DNA from: Spiribacter roseus | Lineage (GTDB): Bacteria > Pseudomonadota > Gammaproteobacteria > Nitrococcales > Nitrococcaceae | DNA: 64,000 nucleotides | Direction of reading: 5' to 3' | Assembly: GCF_002813635.1 (NCBI RefSeq) | Contig: NZ_CP016382.1 | Location: forward strand, 1,426,001 to 1,490,000 | In this document: piece after piece, positions 51,701 through 61,531 of the stretch | Layout: every line of letters begins with the position of its first letter | Numbering within the stretch: position 1 is the stretch's first letter | Notes under the pieces: model-generated | Databases searched by the model: none | Told to the model about the DNA's origin: nothing | The model's input: only the letters and a program-made list of their open reading frames with translations | Program-made: the position numbers and the translations under genes

Positions 51701-52476
51701 GGATCCGGCTGTAGCGACGAACGCTGGAGCCAGGGCGCAATCCGCTCGCCGGTCAGGCCCTCGAGGTCGATCACTGCCCGGGCCGTCGACGCCGTCGCGG
51801 CGTCGATCTGCATACGCGCCTGCACCCGCTCATCGGCCTGGCGGGCGTCCAGGGCAAAGCGCCATTGCCCGTCGGGGTCGCGCCGCCAGCGCAGTGCCAC
51901 CGACTCAAAGCCGAGGCGCGCGGCATTGTCCTGATCCACGAGCGCCAACCGCGAATCGCGGATCAGCAGCCGATCCACGGGCAGGTCGCGCAGCGCCTGC
52001 AGAAACGAAGCCGGGGCCACCGGCGTCGCCCCCGGCAGCAGCCCGGCGAGGCGCCAGTCGCCGGAGGCCTGCTGGCGCAGCGTGACCGCCATGCCCTCGG
52101 CGCTCAATGCGTGAAACTGCAGGCTCCCCGCCTGCAGGGACTGCCAGGGCGCAATCGCCAGGGTCAGGCTGTCCAGGCTCAGGGGCTCACCGCCGTCGGC
52201 CCCACCGACGCGCACATCCTCGAGCACCAGACCCGGGCGCAGGCGCCTGAGGCTCGCATCCAGCCCGCCGATCTCCACCGGTACGCCCAGCCGATCGGAA
52301 ACCACCGCCACCACCGGCGCGGTCAGCGACGGCGCGGCGGCGAACAGCAGCCGGACGCCGGTCAGCAGCACCGCCGCCGAGACCACCAGCGTGACCCCCG
52401 TCATCAGCAGCGCGGCCTTGAGGCGCTCCTGGCGCTGCGGCCGGATCCAGCGGTGCAGCTGCTGCGCGATGCCCAT
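48736..52476 (-). CDS. yhdP: AsmA-like phospholipid transport protein YhdP
   Basis: YhdP is a very large inner-membrane-anchored protein that, with TamB and YdbH, carries phospholipids toward the outer membrane. 1246 residues: one N-terminal membrane helix (about 21-45), a long series of beta-rich repeats of the DUF3971 type, and an AsmA-like C-terminal region (LPRRLGLDFSDVVGEGLSFDQ, QGTWQVEAGRMRTDDLSL). It follows rng after two bases, as in E. coli. Confidence 0.93.
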   Translation of the reverse strand: MGIAQQLHRWIRPQRQERLKAALLMTGVTLVVSAAVLLTGVRLLFAAAPSLTAPVVAVVSDRLGVPVEIGGLDASLRRLRPGLVLEDVRVGGADGGEPLSLDSLTLAIAPWQSLQAGSLQFHALSAEGMAVTLRQQASGDWRLAGLLPGATPVAPASFLQALRDLPVDRLLIRDSRLALVDQDNAARLGFESVALRWRRDPDGQWRFALDARQADERVQARMQIDAATASTARAVIDLEGLTGERIAPWLQRSSLQPDPAARVSGRLWVNLAETGAIRLTADLEAQSLGLFDGGIESLSLLARADWQDGHWAGQIQPQALAQADGPGPVPGPIAFARGTDGGWRLALSDTPLEPLAPLLRRRINAPVTLDGQARRATLVWRDASDWRLTADLVGVGVSGWPPGLAGRQADLQVEAGPQGGQVVVDQLQLQRIEPDGEALLRRPVQVAVTGGRLQWSRSGPEAWWLSLGDVQGRFDGAPVRLEGRLEQRAGQTPRVDVTARAGALEAAQVLEVLPVGIMDDRLVAWLDRAIAGGRMEAATLRWSGPVDGFPYRAGDGVFDLRARLADVEFRYQQDWPPLRGLAGELRFRNQGMRISAERGRIGRNDLQQAQARIDDLFDPQLQVSGDLRGPLSGMLAVMQQSPVLPASGRLDQLRWQGRGDLSLDLDFPFRGQPMALEGALRLDGAAVSVPEPAIRLEDIRGEVAFDRQGVTATGVRARLAGRPVVASAATVGEADQARIEVTADTRMAIADWPGTSALAERTEGTAAWRIRWERPGFMAAGGARPGERLSIRSSLEGVALDLPLGLAKAAESSTPLALEWRRGADAAWRFSYADRLRAVLGNDRAALHFGERPPSLPSTPSTQVSGTLPVVDPARLAGTGQGAAPAGGLPMPLRMELTVAGLDVSRWRIGETVLTGEMRDGQGTWSVSGGADGRVEKAGPAAPWVLRLETLSARPRPTATSQDDAGDGAPSELPGTDIDLSAGQLRVDGTPLGRLQLSRSRGDAGGEARLQLTGESIDLKARIDQVGEGARPNQLDFDLYTRDAGQVLGALGLVDAMNRGEGSVSGELAWQGGMLQPALPTLTGDLSVDLRNGSLPAVEPGAGRALGLFSLSVLPRRLGLDFSDVVGEGLSFDQLQGTWQVEAGRMRTDDLSLTGPSMDLSLRGETDLVRRRYDQRVTVTPQLSSALAFLGGLAGGPAAAALLFVTRGMLESGVERLTDFTYHIGGTWDEPEFDLIAPDLEDADDD

Positions 52477-52478
52477 GC

Positions 52479-53945
52479 CTACATCAGCACCACATCGAAC
52501 TGCTCCGGGTTATAGAGCGGTTCGGCCTGAAACACGATGGGCTTGCCAATGAATGCCTCAAGCTCGGCCAGGCTGTCGCTTTCCTCTTCCAGGGCGCGGT
52601 CCACCACATCCTGAGCTGCGAGCACCATCAGCCGCGTCATCTCGAACTGGCGGGCCTCACGCAGGATCTCACGGGTGATCTCGTGGATGACCGTCTCGGC
52701 GCTTTTCAGGTGGCCGCGGCCGCCACAGGTCGGGCAGGACACGCACAGCTGGTTCTGCAGTGACTCGCGGATGCGTTTGCGGGTCATCTCCACCAGCCCC
52801 AGCGACGAGACCTCGCTGATCTGGGTGCGCGCCTGGTCATGCTCGAGCCCCTTGGCAAGGCTTCGCATCACCTGACGGCGGTGTTCAGCGGTCTCCATGT
52901 CGATGAAATCGATGATGATGATGCCGCCGAGGTTGCGCAGTCGCAGCTGGCGGGCAATGGCCTGGGCCGCCTCGAGGTTGGTCTTGAAGATGGTCTCCTC
53001 AAGGGTGCGATGCCCCACGTAACCGCCGGTGTTGACGTCAATGGTGGTCAGCGCCTCGGTCTGGTCGATGATCAGGTACCCCCCGGACTTGAGGGTGACC
53101 CGCCGCTGCAGGGCACGCTGGATTTCGTCCTCGACCCCGTAGAGGTCAAAGATCGGACGCTCGCCGGGATAATGCTCGAGGCGCGAGCGGGCATCGGGCA
53201 GAAAGGTCTCGCTGAACGAGAGCATGCGCTCATGCCATTCCCGCGAGTCGATGCGAATGCGCTCCACGTCCTCGTCCACCGAATCGCGCAGAACGCGCAT
53301 CATCAGTGGTAGATCCTCGTGCAGCAGCGTCGTCGGCTGCGCTTCCTGGGCGCGCGCGTGGATTGACGCCCAGAGTCGCTGCAGATACTGCCAGTCACGG
53401 ACCAGCGCCTGTTCGCTGGCGTTCTCGGCGGCGGTTCGGAAAATACAGCCCTTGTGAGGGTCGCCGTCCAGCAGCGAGGTCCCGATGGCGCGCAGCCGCT
53501 CCCGGGCCGACGCCGACTCGATACGTGCCGATACCCCCACGCCGGGGTTATCCACCAGCAGCACCAGGTAGCGCGAGGGGATCGCGATCTGGGTGGTCAG
53601 CCGCGCCCCCTTGCCGCCAATGGGGTCCTTGAGCACCTGCACGAGGATGCGTTGTTGCTCGCGCAGCAGATGCTGAATGCTGCGCGGCTCATGACTGGGG
53701 CGATCCACCAGCGCCTGGCTGGCATTGATGTCCGAGGCGTGCAGGAAGGCGGTGCGCTGGAGACCGGCATCGACAAAAGCCGCCTGCATGCCCGGCAGCA
53801 CCCGCGACACCTGGCCGAGATAGATATTGCCCACCAGACCGCGACTGCGCGCCCGCTCGATGTGGATCTCCTGGACGCTGCCGTTATCCAGGGCCGCCAC
53901 GCGGGTTTCCTGGGGAGTGATGTTGACGAGCAGTTCCCGGCTCAC
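52479..53945 (-). CDS. rng: Ribonuclease G
   Basis: RNase G is an RNase E-family endonuclease that matures the 5' end of 16S rRNA and degrades some mRNAs. 488 residues: embedded S1 domain (about 38-120, RGLVGNIYLGQVSRVLPG), 5' sensor, DNase-I-like catalytic part with the two metal Asp (TTIDVNTGGYVG and IIIDFIDM) and a zinc-link (CPTCGGRG). The long C-terminal scaffold of RNase E is absent, which separates it from rne. It overlaps maf by four bases. Confidence 0.96.
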   Translation of the reverse strand: MSRELLVNITPQETRVAALDNGSVQEIHIERARSRGLVGNIYLGQVSRVLPGMQAAFVDAGLQRTAFLHASDINASQALVDRPSHEPRSIQHLLREQQRILVQVLKDPIGGKGARLTTQIAIPSRYLVLLVDNPGVGVSARIESASARERLRAIGTSLLDGDPHKGCIFRTAAENASEQALVRDWQYLQRLWASIHARAQEAQPTTLLHEDLPLMMRVLRDSVDEDVERIRIDSREWHERMLSFSETFLPDARSRLEHYPGERPIFDLYGVEDEIQRALQRRVTLKSGGYLIIDQTEALTTIDVNTGGYVGHRTLEETIFKTNLEAAQAIARQLRLRNLGGIIIIDFIDMETAEHRRQVMRSLAKGLEHDQARTQISEVSSLGLVEMTRKRIRESLQNQLCVSCPTCGGRGHLKSAETVIHEITREILREARQFEMTRLMVLAAQDVVDRALEEESDSLAELEAFIGKPIVFQAEPLYNPEQFDVVLM

Positions 53946-54568
53946 TGCTCCGCCAGCCAGCGGGACTGATAATCGATGCCAAACTCGGTCAGCAGATCAT
54001 GGGTTTCCACCATGGGCAGGCCCATGACGCCGCTGTAGCTGCCCTCGAGCTGCTCGACGAACACCCCGCCGCGGCCCTGGATGGCGTAGCCGCCGGCCTT
54101 GTCGATGGGCTCGCCACTGCGCCAGTAGGCCTCACGCTCGGCCGTCCCCAGGTGGCGCAGGGTGACCATGCTCAGCGACAGGCGCGTGAGCTCGCGCTGA
54201 CCATCCACCATGGCGATGGCGGTCAGCACCCGGTGGGTGCGCCCCGACAGCTGCTCGAGCATGCCCAGGGCGGCGTCCCGATCGGCGGGTTTACCCAGGA
54301 GGGTGTCATCGACCACGACCGCCGTGTCCGCGCCGAGCACCGGCACATGCCCATCGCCGCCCAGTCCGGCCCAACCCGCCCGGGCCTTTTCCAGGGCCAG
54401 TCGAAACACGAACACTTCGGGGGTCTCGTCGGGCAGGACCTGCTCGTCCACGGCCTGCGGAACCGTCTGAAAGCGCACGCCCATGCGCTCGAGGATCTCG
54501 GCCCGCCGCGGCGAGGCCGAGGCCAGGAACAGGTCGGGGTCGGTGGTGGAAGGGTGTGTCGATGTCAT
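53942..54568 (-). CDS. maf: Nucleoside triphosphate pyrophosphatase, Maf family
   Basis: Maf proteins hydrolyse dTTP, UTP or modified nucleotides and limit their incorporation. 208 residues from the ATG at 54568, which has GGAGG eight bases before it. LASASPRRAEIL at the N-terminus, LGADTAVVVDDTLLGKP and SGRTHRVLTAIA are the family motifs. In the YhdE type these give dTTPase/UTPase activity. The neighbourhood (rlmH-maf-rng) is conserved. Confidence 0.94.
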   Translation of the reverse strand: MTSTHPSTTDPDLFLASASPRRAEILERMGVRFQTVPQAVDEQVLPDETPEVFVFRLALEKARAGWAGLGGDGHVPVLGADTAVVVDDTLLGKPADRDAALGMLEQLSGRTHRVLTAIAMVDGQRELTRLSLSMVTLRHLGTAEREAYWRSGEPIDKAGGYAIQGRGGVFVEQLEGSYSGVMGLPMVETHDLLTEFGIDYQSRWLAEQ

Positions 54569-54593
54569 TTCAACCTCCAGCGGCGGGCACCGA

Positions 54594-55061
54594 TCAGGCG
54601 CGGTGATAGGGATGGCCGGCGAGCAGCGTCCACGCGCGGTAGAGCTGCTCGGCGACGATGACGCGCACAAGCATGTGCGGCAGGGTGAGCGCGGACAGCG
54701 ACCAGCGACGCTCGGCGGCATTCAGGCAGCGCTTATCAAGCCCGTCCGCGCCGCCGATTACAAAGGCCAGATCGCGCCCCTCATGCAGGGCGGCGTCCAG
54801 GTACTCGGCCAGATCCGGGGTGCGCCATGACCGCCCCCTCTCATCCAGGGCGATCAGGCGTGCTGACCCGGCGGCGGCCAGCAGTGCATCGGCCTCCTGG
54901 GCGCGCGCCCGGTCGATATCGCCGCTGCGCCGGGCGTCACCCGGGTTCACCGCCTTCACCGCGAGGGGCAGATGCCGGGGCATGCGCTGCGCGAATTCGT
55001 CGACGCCGGTGCGGATCCAGTCCGGCGGACGCCGCCCCACGGCGACCATGTTCAGGCGCAT
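54594..55061 (-). CDS. rlmH: 23S rRNA (pseudouridine1915-N3)-methyltransferase RlmH
   Basis: RlmH methylates pseudouridine 1915 in helix 69 of 23S rRNA. A 155-residue SPOUT enzyme: LIALDERGRSW, the SAM-binding VIGGADGLDKRC and the conserved C-terminal YRAWTLLAGHPYHRA are intact. It follows rsfS after five bases, the usual partnership of two late 50S factors. Confidence 0.96.
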   Translation of the reverse strand: MRLNMVAVGRRPPDWIRTGVDEFAQRMPRHLPLAVKAVNPGDARRSGDIDRARAQEADALLAAAGSARLIALDERGRSWRTPDLAEYLDAALHEGRDLAFVIGGADGLDKRCLNAAERRWSLSALTLPHMLVRVIVAEQLYRAWTLLAGHPYHRA

Positions 55062-55066
55062 CGCCC

Positions 55067-55420
55067 TCAGGCCTCCTGCCCGTCGCCCACCGTCCAGATG
55101 CGCTCGAGGCGATAGAAGTCGCGGACATCCTCAAGCATGACGTGGACCACCACGTCACCGAGATCCACCAGCACCCACTCGCTGTCGTCGAGGCCTTCAA
55201 TACCGGCGGGCCGTTGCCCCTGCTCGCGGGCGGCATCGACCACCGCCTCGGCGATGGAGCGGACATGGCGACGCGAATTGCCGGTGGCAAAGGCCATGAA
55301 ATCGGTGATCGGGGTGCGTCCACAGACGTCGATGACACGCGGATCCACCGCCTTGAGGTCATCGAGTGCGGTCACCACCCGATCACACAGCGACTGGGCC
55401 TGGACAGCGGGTTCAGACAT
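55067..55420 (-). CDS. rsfS: Ribosomal silencing factor RsfS
   Basis: RsfS binds uL14 and blocks joining of ribosomal subunits when nutrients are scarce. 117 residues. ITDFMAFATGNSRRHVRSIAEA and WVLVDLGDVVVHVMLEDVRDFY (as two short segments each) are the family's most conserved parts. It overlaps nadD by eight bases, a common arrangement. Confidence 0.96.
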   Translation of the reverse strand: MSEPAVQAQSLCDRVVTALDDLKAVDPRVIDVCGRTPITDFMAFATGNSRRHVRSIAEAVVDAAREQGQRPAGIEGLDDSEWVLVDLGDVVVHVMLEDVRDFYRLERIWTVGDGQEA

Positions 55421-56117
55421 GATGGGGGTTCAACCTCCCGGGCGACGACGCCCTTGATACTTGCGGATAACCATAGCATCCACTGGAAGCCAGTTCGTGC
55501 CAGACGACATCAGGCATCAGCCCCTGCGCCGAGCGACCCAGCGCCAGGCACCGGCGGATGCCGGTGGCGGAGATCTCGAGCCGGGATACCGCCTGAAACA
55601 GCACGCCGCCGGACGGCGAGCGTCGCAGCGCCGCCGGATCATGCATCCGCCGCGGCCGCATCCACTCGACAAGCGCCGGCGGCAGCGCTTCGGCATCGCC
55701 GCCGCGGGTCATGACCACGAGATGGGCCTGGCGGGTCAACGCCTCCCACTGATGCCATTGCATGAGCCCACGAAACGCATCGCGCCCCATGATAAAGCAC
55801 AGCGGCCGGTGCCCGCCGAGCCGGCGGCGCAGACCGGCCAGCGTGTCGACGGTATAGGACGGGCCTGAGCGATCCAGCTCGCAGCGATCCACCGCCAGAC
55901 CCGGGATACCGGCGACGGCGGTCTCCAACAGCCGCGCCCGGGCCTGAGCCCCCAGCCGCGGCTGGGGGCGATGCGGCGGGACATGACCGGGCACCAGCCG
56001 GATCTGTGACAGCCCCAGGGCCTCGAGCAGCTCGATGGCCGGACGCAGATGGCCATAGTGGACCGGATCGAAGGTGCCGCCCAGCACCGCCACCGGCGCC
56101 GCCTGCGGGTCACTCAT
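55413..56117 (-). CDS. nadD: Nicotinate-nucleotide adenylyltransferase
   Basis: NadD joins ATP and nicotinate mononucleotide to deamido-NAD. 234 residues. The nucleotidyltransferase motif [15 protein letters not shown] lies near residues 14-28 and the later EISATGIRR corresponds to the ISxTxIR motif. It overlaps proA by four bases and rsfS by eight. Confidence 0.95.
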   Translation of the reverse strand: MSDPQAAPVAVLGGTFDPVHYGHLRPAIELLEALGLSQIRLVPGHVPPHRPQPRLGAQARARLLETAVAGIPGLAVDRCELDRSGPSYTVDTLAGLRRRLGGHRPLCFIMGRDAFRGLMQWHQWEALTRQAHLVVMTRGGDAEALPPALVEWMRPRRMHDPAALRRSPSGGVLFQAVSRLEISATGIRRCLALGRSAQGLMPDVVWHELASSGCYGYPQVSRASSPGRLNPHHV

Positions 56118-57373
56118 TCGCGCACGTGTCCCTCGCCCAGGACGATGTACTTCTGTGTGGTCAGGCCCTCCAGGCCGACCGGCCCCCGGGCGTGGAGCTT
56201 GTCCGTGCTGATGCCGATCTCAGCGCCAAGCCCGTATTCGAAGCCGTCCGCGAACCGCGTCGAGGCGTTGACCATGACCGAGCTCGAATCCACTTCGCGG
56301 AGAAAGCGCTGGGCGCGGGCATGATCCCGGGTGACGATGGCGTCGGTATGCCCCGAGCCGTGCTGGTCGATGTGCTCGATGGCCGCATCAAGGCCATCCA
56401 CCACGGCCACCGCCAGAATCGGCGCCAGATACTCGGCATCCCAGTCGGCCGGCTCGGCGGCGGTCAGGCCATCAACCAGCGCCCGACTCCGCTCGCAGCC
56501 GCGCAGCTCGACCCCATGGGCATCAAAGGCGGCCTTGAAGCGTGGCAGCAGCGAAGCCGCCACCGACGTATCCACCAGCAGCGTCTCGAGGGTGTTGCAG
56601 GTCCCGTAGCGCTGGGTCTTGGCGTTGACCACGACGCGCTCGGCCATGGCCGGATCGGCCTCCGCATCGACGTAGCAGTGGCAGACCCCGTCCAGGTGCT
56701 TGATCATGGGCACTGTCGCCTCGCGCATGATGCGCTCGATCAGCCCCTTGCCGCCGCGGGGCACCAGCACGTCAATGTATTCATCGAGGTTGATCATCGC
56801 TCCGACGGCCGCCCGGTCAGTGGTGCGGACCACCTGGACCGCGGTCTCGGGCAGCCCCGCATCGGCCAGCCCGGCGGCAATGCAGGCCGCAATGGCCTGG
56901 TTGGAGTGCAGCGCTTCGGAGCCGCCCCGAAGCACACAGGCGTTGCCCGACTTGAGGCAGAGCGCCGCGGCGTCAGCGGTCACGTTGGGCCGCGACTCGT
57001 AGATGATGCCGACCACACCCAGCGGCACGCGCATCCGGCCCACGCGGATACCGCTTGGCATGGGATCGAGGTGGCTGACCGCGCCCACCGGATCCGGCAG
57101 TGCGGCGATCTGCTCGAGGCCGTCGGCCATCGCATCGATGCGGGCGTCGGTCAGTGTCAACCGATCGAGCAGCGCGGCATCCAGGCCGTTCCCGCGCCCG
57201 GCGGCCAGGTCCTTTTCATTGGCGGTCTCGAGGGCCGCGCGGTCATCCCGCAACCGCTCGGCGATGGCCCGGAGCGCGGCATTGCGCGCGCCGGCCTCAC
57301 TGGCGGCCAGACGACGGCTCGCGGCGCGGGCGGTCTGCCCGATCCCGCGCATGGTGGCGTTGATTTCACTCAT
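56114..57373 (-). CDS. proA: Gamma-glutamyl phosphate reductase
   Basis: ProA reduces gamma-glutamyl phosphate to glutamate semialdehyde for proline synthesis. 419 residues of the aldehyde dehydrogenase fold. [28 protein letters not shown] and the catalytic Cys259 in [15 protein letters not shown] are present. ProB is not adjacent. The location between nadD and holA is typical of some gammaproteobacteria. Proline is also a compatible solute, of possible interest in a halophile. Confidence 0.96.
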   Translation of the reverse strand: MSEINATMRGIGQTARAASRRLAASEAGARNAALRAIAERLRDDRAALETANEKDLAAGRGNGLDAALLDRLTLTDARIDAMADGLEQIAALPDPVGAVSHLDPMPSGIRVGRMRVPLGVVGIIYESRPNVTADAAALCLKSGNACVLRGGSEALHSNQAIAACIAAGLADAGLPETAVQVVRTTDRAAVGAMINLDEYIDVLVPRGGKGLIERIMREATVPMIKHLDGVCHCYVDAEADPAMAERVVVNAKTQRYGTCNTLETLLVDTSVAASLLPRFKAAFDAHGVELRGCERSRALVDGLTAAEPADWDAEYLAPILAVAVVDGLDAAIEHIDQHGSGHTDAIVTRDHARAQRFLREVDSSSVMVNASTRFADGFEYGLGAEIGISTDKLHARGPVGLEGLTTQKYIVLGEGHVRE

Positions 57374-58410
57374 CCGTTTTTCTCCCTGCGATCGGCGGTT
57401 GCGACGCCCCGCGCCACAACACTCGAGAGTTCCAGTAATTCATCCCAGGGCCGGCCTGACTCGGCCCCCTTTATGACACGATCCACCCGGGCCGCCCGGC
57501 TCAGCAAGCGCTCCCAGACGCCACGCGGCGTCCCGCGGGCGATGGTCTGCAGCCGGGGCTGGCGGTTCTTCCAGACCCGGTGGCGGGCCATCACCGCGGC
57601 CGCCCGCTCGCCCGCGGCCATTGAGGCCTGCAGATCGGCGAGCACACGGATGTCCCGGGCGACCCCCCAAAGCACCAGCACCGGCTCCTCACCCTCGCCG
57701 CGCAGCCGTGCGAGGATGCGCAGCGTACGCGCCGGATCGCCGGCCAGCATGGCCTCGGGCAGGTCAAAGACGGCAAACCGGGCACTGTCACTGATGGCCT
57801 CACTCGCCCATTCGGCATCCACTGCACGCCCGTCCGCCAGCAGCGCCAGTTTGTCGATCTCCTGCGCCAGCGCCAGCAGATTGCCCTCATTGCGCTCGGC
57901 AATCAGACCGGCCGTGGCGGTATCCAGATCCAGGTCCCGCTCGCGCGCCCGGCGTCGGGCCCAGCCGGTGAGCTCGTGGCGGCGCAGCGGCCAGGCGTAG
58001 CTCATGACACCGGCGCTGGCGATGGCCTTGGCCCATGCCGACTGACGCTGCGCGGTTTCGAGACGACCGGCGATCACGATCAGGATATGCCCGGGGTCGG
58101 GCGCGGCGGCTCGAGCCTTGAGCACGGCACTGCCATCACGACCCGGCTTGCCGCCGGGCAGTCGCAGTTCGATGAGCCGACGTTCGGTGAACAGCGAGAG
58201 ATTATCGGCGGCGGTGGCCAGGCGGTTCCAGTCAAATCCGGCGTCGACGTGCAGAACCTCGCGCTCGTCGTAACCCTCGCCACGGGCCCGCTGGCGCAGC
58301 CGATCCAGGGCCTCTTCGATCAGTAGCGGCTCTTCGCCGGCGATCAGATAGACCGGCGCCAGCCCGCGGTCGATGCGCTGGGGCAACTCGTCGAAGCGGA
58401 TCTCCGGCAT
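57370..58410 (-). CDS. holA: DNA polymerase III subunit delta
   Basis: HolA is the wrench of the clamp loader and opens the beta sliding clamp. 346 residues with the N-terminal [20 protein letters not shown], the clamp-binding region near [19 protein letters not shown] (residues about 72-90) and the C-terminal helical collar domain. It overlaps proA by four bases and follows lptE by eleven. Confidence 0.94.
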   Translation of the reverse strand: MPEIRFDELPQRIDRGLAPVYLIAGEEPLLIEEALDRLRQRARGEGYDEREVLHVDAGFDWNRLATAADNLSLFTERRLIELRLPGGKPGRDGSAVLKARAAAPDPGHILIVIAGRLETAQRQSAWAKAIASAGVMSYAWPLRRHELTGWARRRARERDLDLDTATAGLIAERNEGNLLALAQEIDKLALLADGRAVDAEWASEAISDSARFAVFDLPEAMLAGDPARTLRILARLRGEGEEPVLVLWGVARDIRVLADLQASMAAGERAAAVMARHRVWKNRQPRLQTIARGTPRGVWERLLSRAARVDRVIKGAESGRPWDELLELSSVVARGVATADRREKNG

Positions 58411-58421
58411 GACCGCCCGGC

Positions 58422-58922
58422 CTAGAGCCGCCGACCCACCCGCGAGAGCAGCAGCTGGAGGGCGTCGTCGCGCAGGTCGCGGCGCAGATCCTCCTCCTCG
58501 GCATCGCGCCCCTGCAGATTGCCCGGGTCTGCCGGGTAACTGGCCGAGGTGCGCACGGTCTGGCTTGAGAAGGTTGCCTGATCGGGCCCGGCCCTGCCGC
58601 CGGCCCTGAGACTGAAGCGGATTTGATAGCGCAGCTCGTACTCACTGGCGAAGCCGTCCGCATCGGTTGCCACCGTGCGTCGCCGGCTCGAGGCCTCGAG
58701 GATTTCAATGACCACCCGGGCATCGGCGGCCTGCTCCACCACCGTGGCGTCAAGGCCGCGCAGGCGCTCGGCAAGCCGGTTGCTGAAGCGATTGTCGATG
58801 GATCCGCCGATCGCCACGGGCACGCCCTCGAAACCGCCCCCACCCGCGCCGCGCAGCTGCCAGCCGCAGGCACCCACCACCAGCGCCAGCGCCACGGCCA
58901 GAGCGAGCCGTCCGACCGCCAT
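58422..58922 (-). CDS. lptE: LPS-assembly lipoprotein LptE
   Basis: LptE is the outer-membrane lipoprotein plug of the LptD barrel. 166 residues with a lipoprotein signal (lipobox VVGAC, Cys at 19) and the mature start GWQLRGAGG, matching the CGWQLRG consensus. TDADGFASEYELRYQIRFSL and the C-terminal LRRDLRDDALQLLLSRV helix agree with the family. Start and leuS stop share one base (TGATG). Together with lptCAB and lptD, five of the seven Lpt genes are within this window. Confidence 0.93.
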   Translation of the reverse strand: MAVGRLALAVALALVVGACGWQLRGAGGGGFEGVPVAIGGSIDNRFSNRLAERLRGLDATVVEQAADARVVIEILEASSRRRTVATDADGFASEYELRYQIRFSLRAGGRAGPDQATFSSQTVRTSASYPADPGNLQGRDAEEEDLRRDLRDDALQLLLSRVGRRL

Positions 58923-61516
58923 CAGGGCGCGACCACGTTGACCAGACGACCGGGCACGACAACCACCTTGCGCACGGTGCGGTCGTCGATGAATCGCCGG
59001 ACATGCTCGTCGGCCAGGGCCTGCTCGCGGATGGTCGCCTCGGCCGCGTCCGCCGCCACCGCAATCCGGCTGCGCAGCTTGCCGTTGACCTGTACCACCA
59101 GCTCGACCTCATCGCGGCGCAGGGCCGCCTCATCGACGGCGGGCCAGGGCTGATCCACCGCCGCCCCCGCCCGGCCAAGCGCCGTCCACAGGCCATGGCT
59201 GAGGTGCGGGGTGATGGGCTGGAGCATGAGAACCACCGCCTCGAGGGCCTCCTGACGCACGCCGCGGGCCACCGGCCCGGTGCCGGCATAGCGACCCAGG
59301 GCATTGCACAGCTCCATGATCGCCGCGATGGCGGTATTGAAGGTGTAACGACGGCCGATGTCGTCGCCCACCTTGGCGATGGTCTCATGCAGCTTACGCC
59401 GCAATGCCACGGCCTCGTCATCCAGCCCCTCGGTCACCCGGTCGGCGGGACACGGCCCGGCGCTGACATGGTCATGCACCAGCCCATAGAGGCGGCGCAG
59501 GAACCGCGATGCCCCCTCGACCCCGCTGTCCTGCCATTCCAGCGCCTGATCCGGCGGCGCGGCAAACATCGTGAAAAGCCGCAGGGTATCGGCCCCGAAC
59601 CGCGTCACGAGGGTTTCCGGGTCCTCGCCGTTATTCTTTGACTTGGACATGGTGGTCCAGCCCGTGGCCACCAGCTCGGCGCCGTCACTGCGACGCGTGG
59701 CACGCACGATGCGGCCCTTGCCGTCACGCTCGGTCTCGACATCGGCCGGCGCCACCCACTCGCGGCCGCCGGCGTCGCTGTCGTGATAGAAGGCTTCAGC
59801 CAGCACCATGCCCTGACAGAGCAGGTTCGTGGCGGGCTCATCGCTGCTGATATAGCCCAGATCGCGCATGAGCTTGTGCCAGAAGCGGAAGTACAGCAGA
59901 TGCATCACGGCATGCTCGATGCCGCCGATGTACTGATCCACCGGCAGCCAGTGGTCGGCGCGCTCGTCGAGCATGGCATCGGCGTCGGGGCTGCAGTAGC
60001 GGGCGTAATACCAGGAGGACTCGACGAAGGTATCGAAGGTGTCGGTCTCGCGCTCAGCCCCGCCGCCACAGCGCGGGCAGGCCACCCGGCGCCAGGCCTC
60101 GTCCGTGCGCAGCGGTGACTGCACGCCGCTGAAGGTGACATTCTCGGGCAGCGTCACCGGCAGATCCTCATCGGGGACCGGCACCGCGCCGCAGTCCGGG
60201 CAATGGATCACCGGGATCGGGCAGCCCCAGTAACGCTGCCGCGAGACGCCCCAGTCGCGCAGCCGGTAATTGGTGGTGCGCCGGCCGATGCCTTCCGCCT
60301 CGAGATGGCGGGCAATCGCATCGAACGCCGTTGCGAAGTCCATCCCCGTGAACGGGCCGGCGTTGACCGTGACCAGGTGCTCCTTCGCGGTCCACGGCTC
60401 AGCCTCGACATCGACGGCCGTGCCATCCGCCGGGCCCACCGCCTGACGGATGGGCAGACCGAAGCGGGTCGCAAACTCGTGGTCGCGGGCATCGTGCCCC
60501 GGCACCGCCATGATCGCGCCGGTGCCGTATCCCATGAGCACAAAATTGGCGACCCATACCGGAATGCGTTCACCGGAAAGCGGATTGATCGCCTCGACAC
60601 CCAGGGGCATGCCCTTTTTCTCGAGCTTTTCCATGGCCTCCTCGGTGACCGCGCCCTGACGGATCTCGTCGAGGAATGCCGCCACCGTGGCATCCTGCCG
60701 GCCGGCCTCGACGGCCAGCGGGTGGTCAGCCGCCACGGCCATGTAGGTGGCGGCATAGAGCGTGTCCGGCCGGGTCGTATAGACCCGCAGGGGCTCGCCA
60801 CCGCGGGCCAGGGCAAAGTCGAGCTCGATGCCCTGTGAGCGGCCGATCCAGTTGCGCTGCATGGTCTTGACCGCATCCGGCCAGCCCGGCAGGGCATCCA
60901 GCCCGTCCAGCAACTCATCGGCATAGTCGGTGATGCGCAGAAACCACTGCGGGATCTCACGGCGCTCGACCTTCGCGCCCGAGCGCCAGCCGCGTCCCTC
61001 GACCACCTGCTCGTTGGCGAGGACGGTCTGATCCACCGGATCCCAGTTGACCACCGCGCTCGCCCGATACACCAGGCCCCGCTCGAGCAGACGGGTGAAC
61101 ATCTGCTGCTCCCAGCGGTAATACGACGGCGAACAGGTGGTGACCTCGCGGCTCCAGTCGTAGCCATAGCCCATGCGCTGCAACTGGCGGCGCATGTGGT
61201 CAATGTTCTGATACGTCCACTCCGCCGGCGGCACGCCGCGCTTGATGGCGGCGTTCTCCGCCGGCAGGCCGAAGGCATCCCAACCCATCGGCTGCAGGAC
61301 ATTGCGGCCCTGCATGCGCTGATAGCGACTGATGACATCGCCGATGGTGTAATTGCGGACATGGCCCATGTGCAGCCGTCCACTCGGGTACGGCAGCATC
61401 GACAGGCAATAAAAGGATTCGCGCTCGGGGTCTTCGGTGACCCGAAAGCAGCCCTGGTCGTCCCAGTAGGCCTGCGCGTCAGTCTCTAAACGGGCGGGGT
61501 CGTATTGCTTTTCCAT
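58922..61516 (-). CDS. leuS: Leucyl-tRNA synthetase
   Basis: LeuS charges tRNA-Leu and edits mischarged tRNA in its CP1 domain. 864 residues from the ATG at 61516, which aligns with the E. coli start. The HIGH motif is HMGH at 49-52, the editing domain has TTRPDTLYAATYMAVA, and the KMSKS loop at 622-626 reads TMSKS, so its first Lys is Thr. No Shine-Dalgarno sequence is visible, and a TATCCT box ends eight bases before the ATG, which allows a leaderless mRNA. Confidence 0.97.
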   Translation of the reverse strand: MEKQYDPARLETDAQAYWDDQGCFRVTEDPERESFYCLSMLPYPSGRLHMGHVRNYTIGDVISRYQRMQGRNVLQPMGWDAFGLPAENAAIKRGVPPAEWTYQNIDHMRRQLQRMGYGYDWSREVTTCSPSYYRWEQQMFTRLLERGLVYRASAVVNWDPVDQTVLANEQVVEGRGWRSGAKVERREIPQWFLRITDYADELLDGLDALPGWPDAVKTMQRNWIGRSQGIELDFALARGGEPLRVYTTRPDTLYAATYMAVAADHPLAVEAGRQDATVAAFLDEIRQGAVTEEAMEKLEKKGMPLGVEAINPLSGERIPVWVANFVLMGYGTGAIMAVPGHDARDHEFATRFGLPIRQAVGPADGTAVDVEAEPWTAKEHLVTVNAGPFTGMDFATAFDAIARHLEAEGIGRRTTNYRLRDWGVSRQRYWGCPIPVIHCPDCGAVPVPDEDLPVTLPENVTFSGVQSPLRTDEAWRRVACPRCGGGAERETDTFDTFVESSWYYARYCSPDADAMLDERADHWLPVDQYIGGIEHAVMHLLYFRFWHKLMRDLGYISSDEPATNLLCQGMVLAEAFYHDSDAGGREWVAPADVETERDGKGRIVRATRRSDGAELVATGWTTMSKSKNNGEDPETLVTRFGADTLRLFTMFAAPPDQALEWQDSGVEGASRFLRRLYGLVHDHVSAGPCPADRVTEGLDDEAVALRRKLHETIAKVGDDIGRRYTFNTAIAAIMELCNALGRYAGTGPVARGVRQEALEAVVLMLQPITPHLSHGLWTALGRAGAAVDQPWPAVDEAALRRDEVELVVQVNGKLRSRIAVAADAAEATIREQALADEHVRRFIDDRTVRKVVVVPGRLVNVVAP

Positions 61517-61531
61517 GGGGCGAGAGGATAC

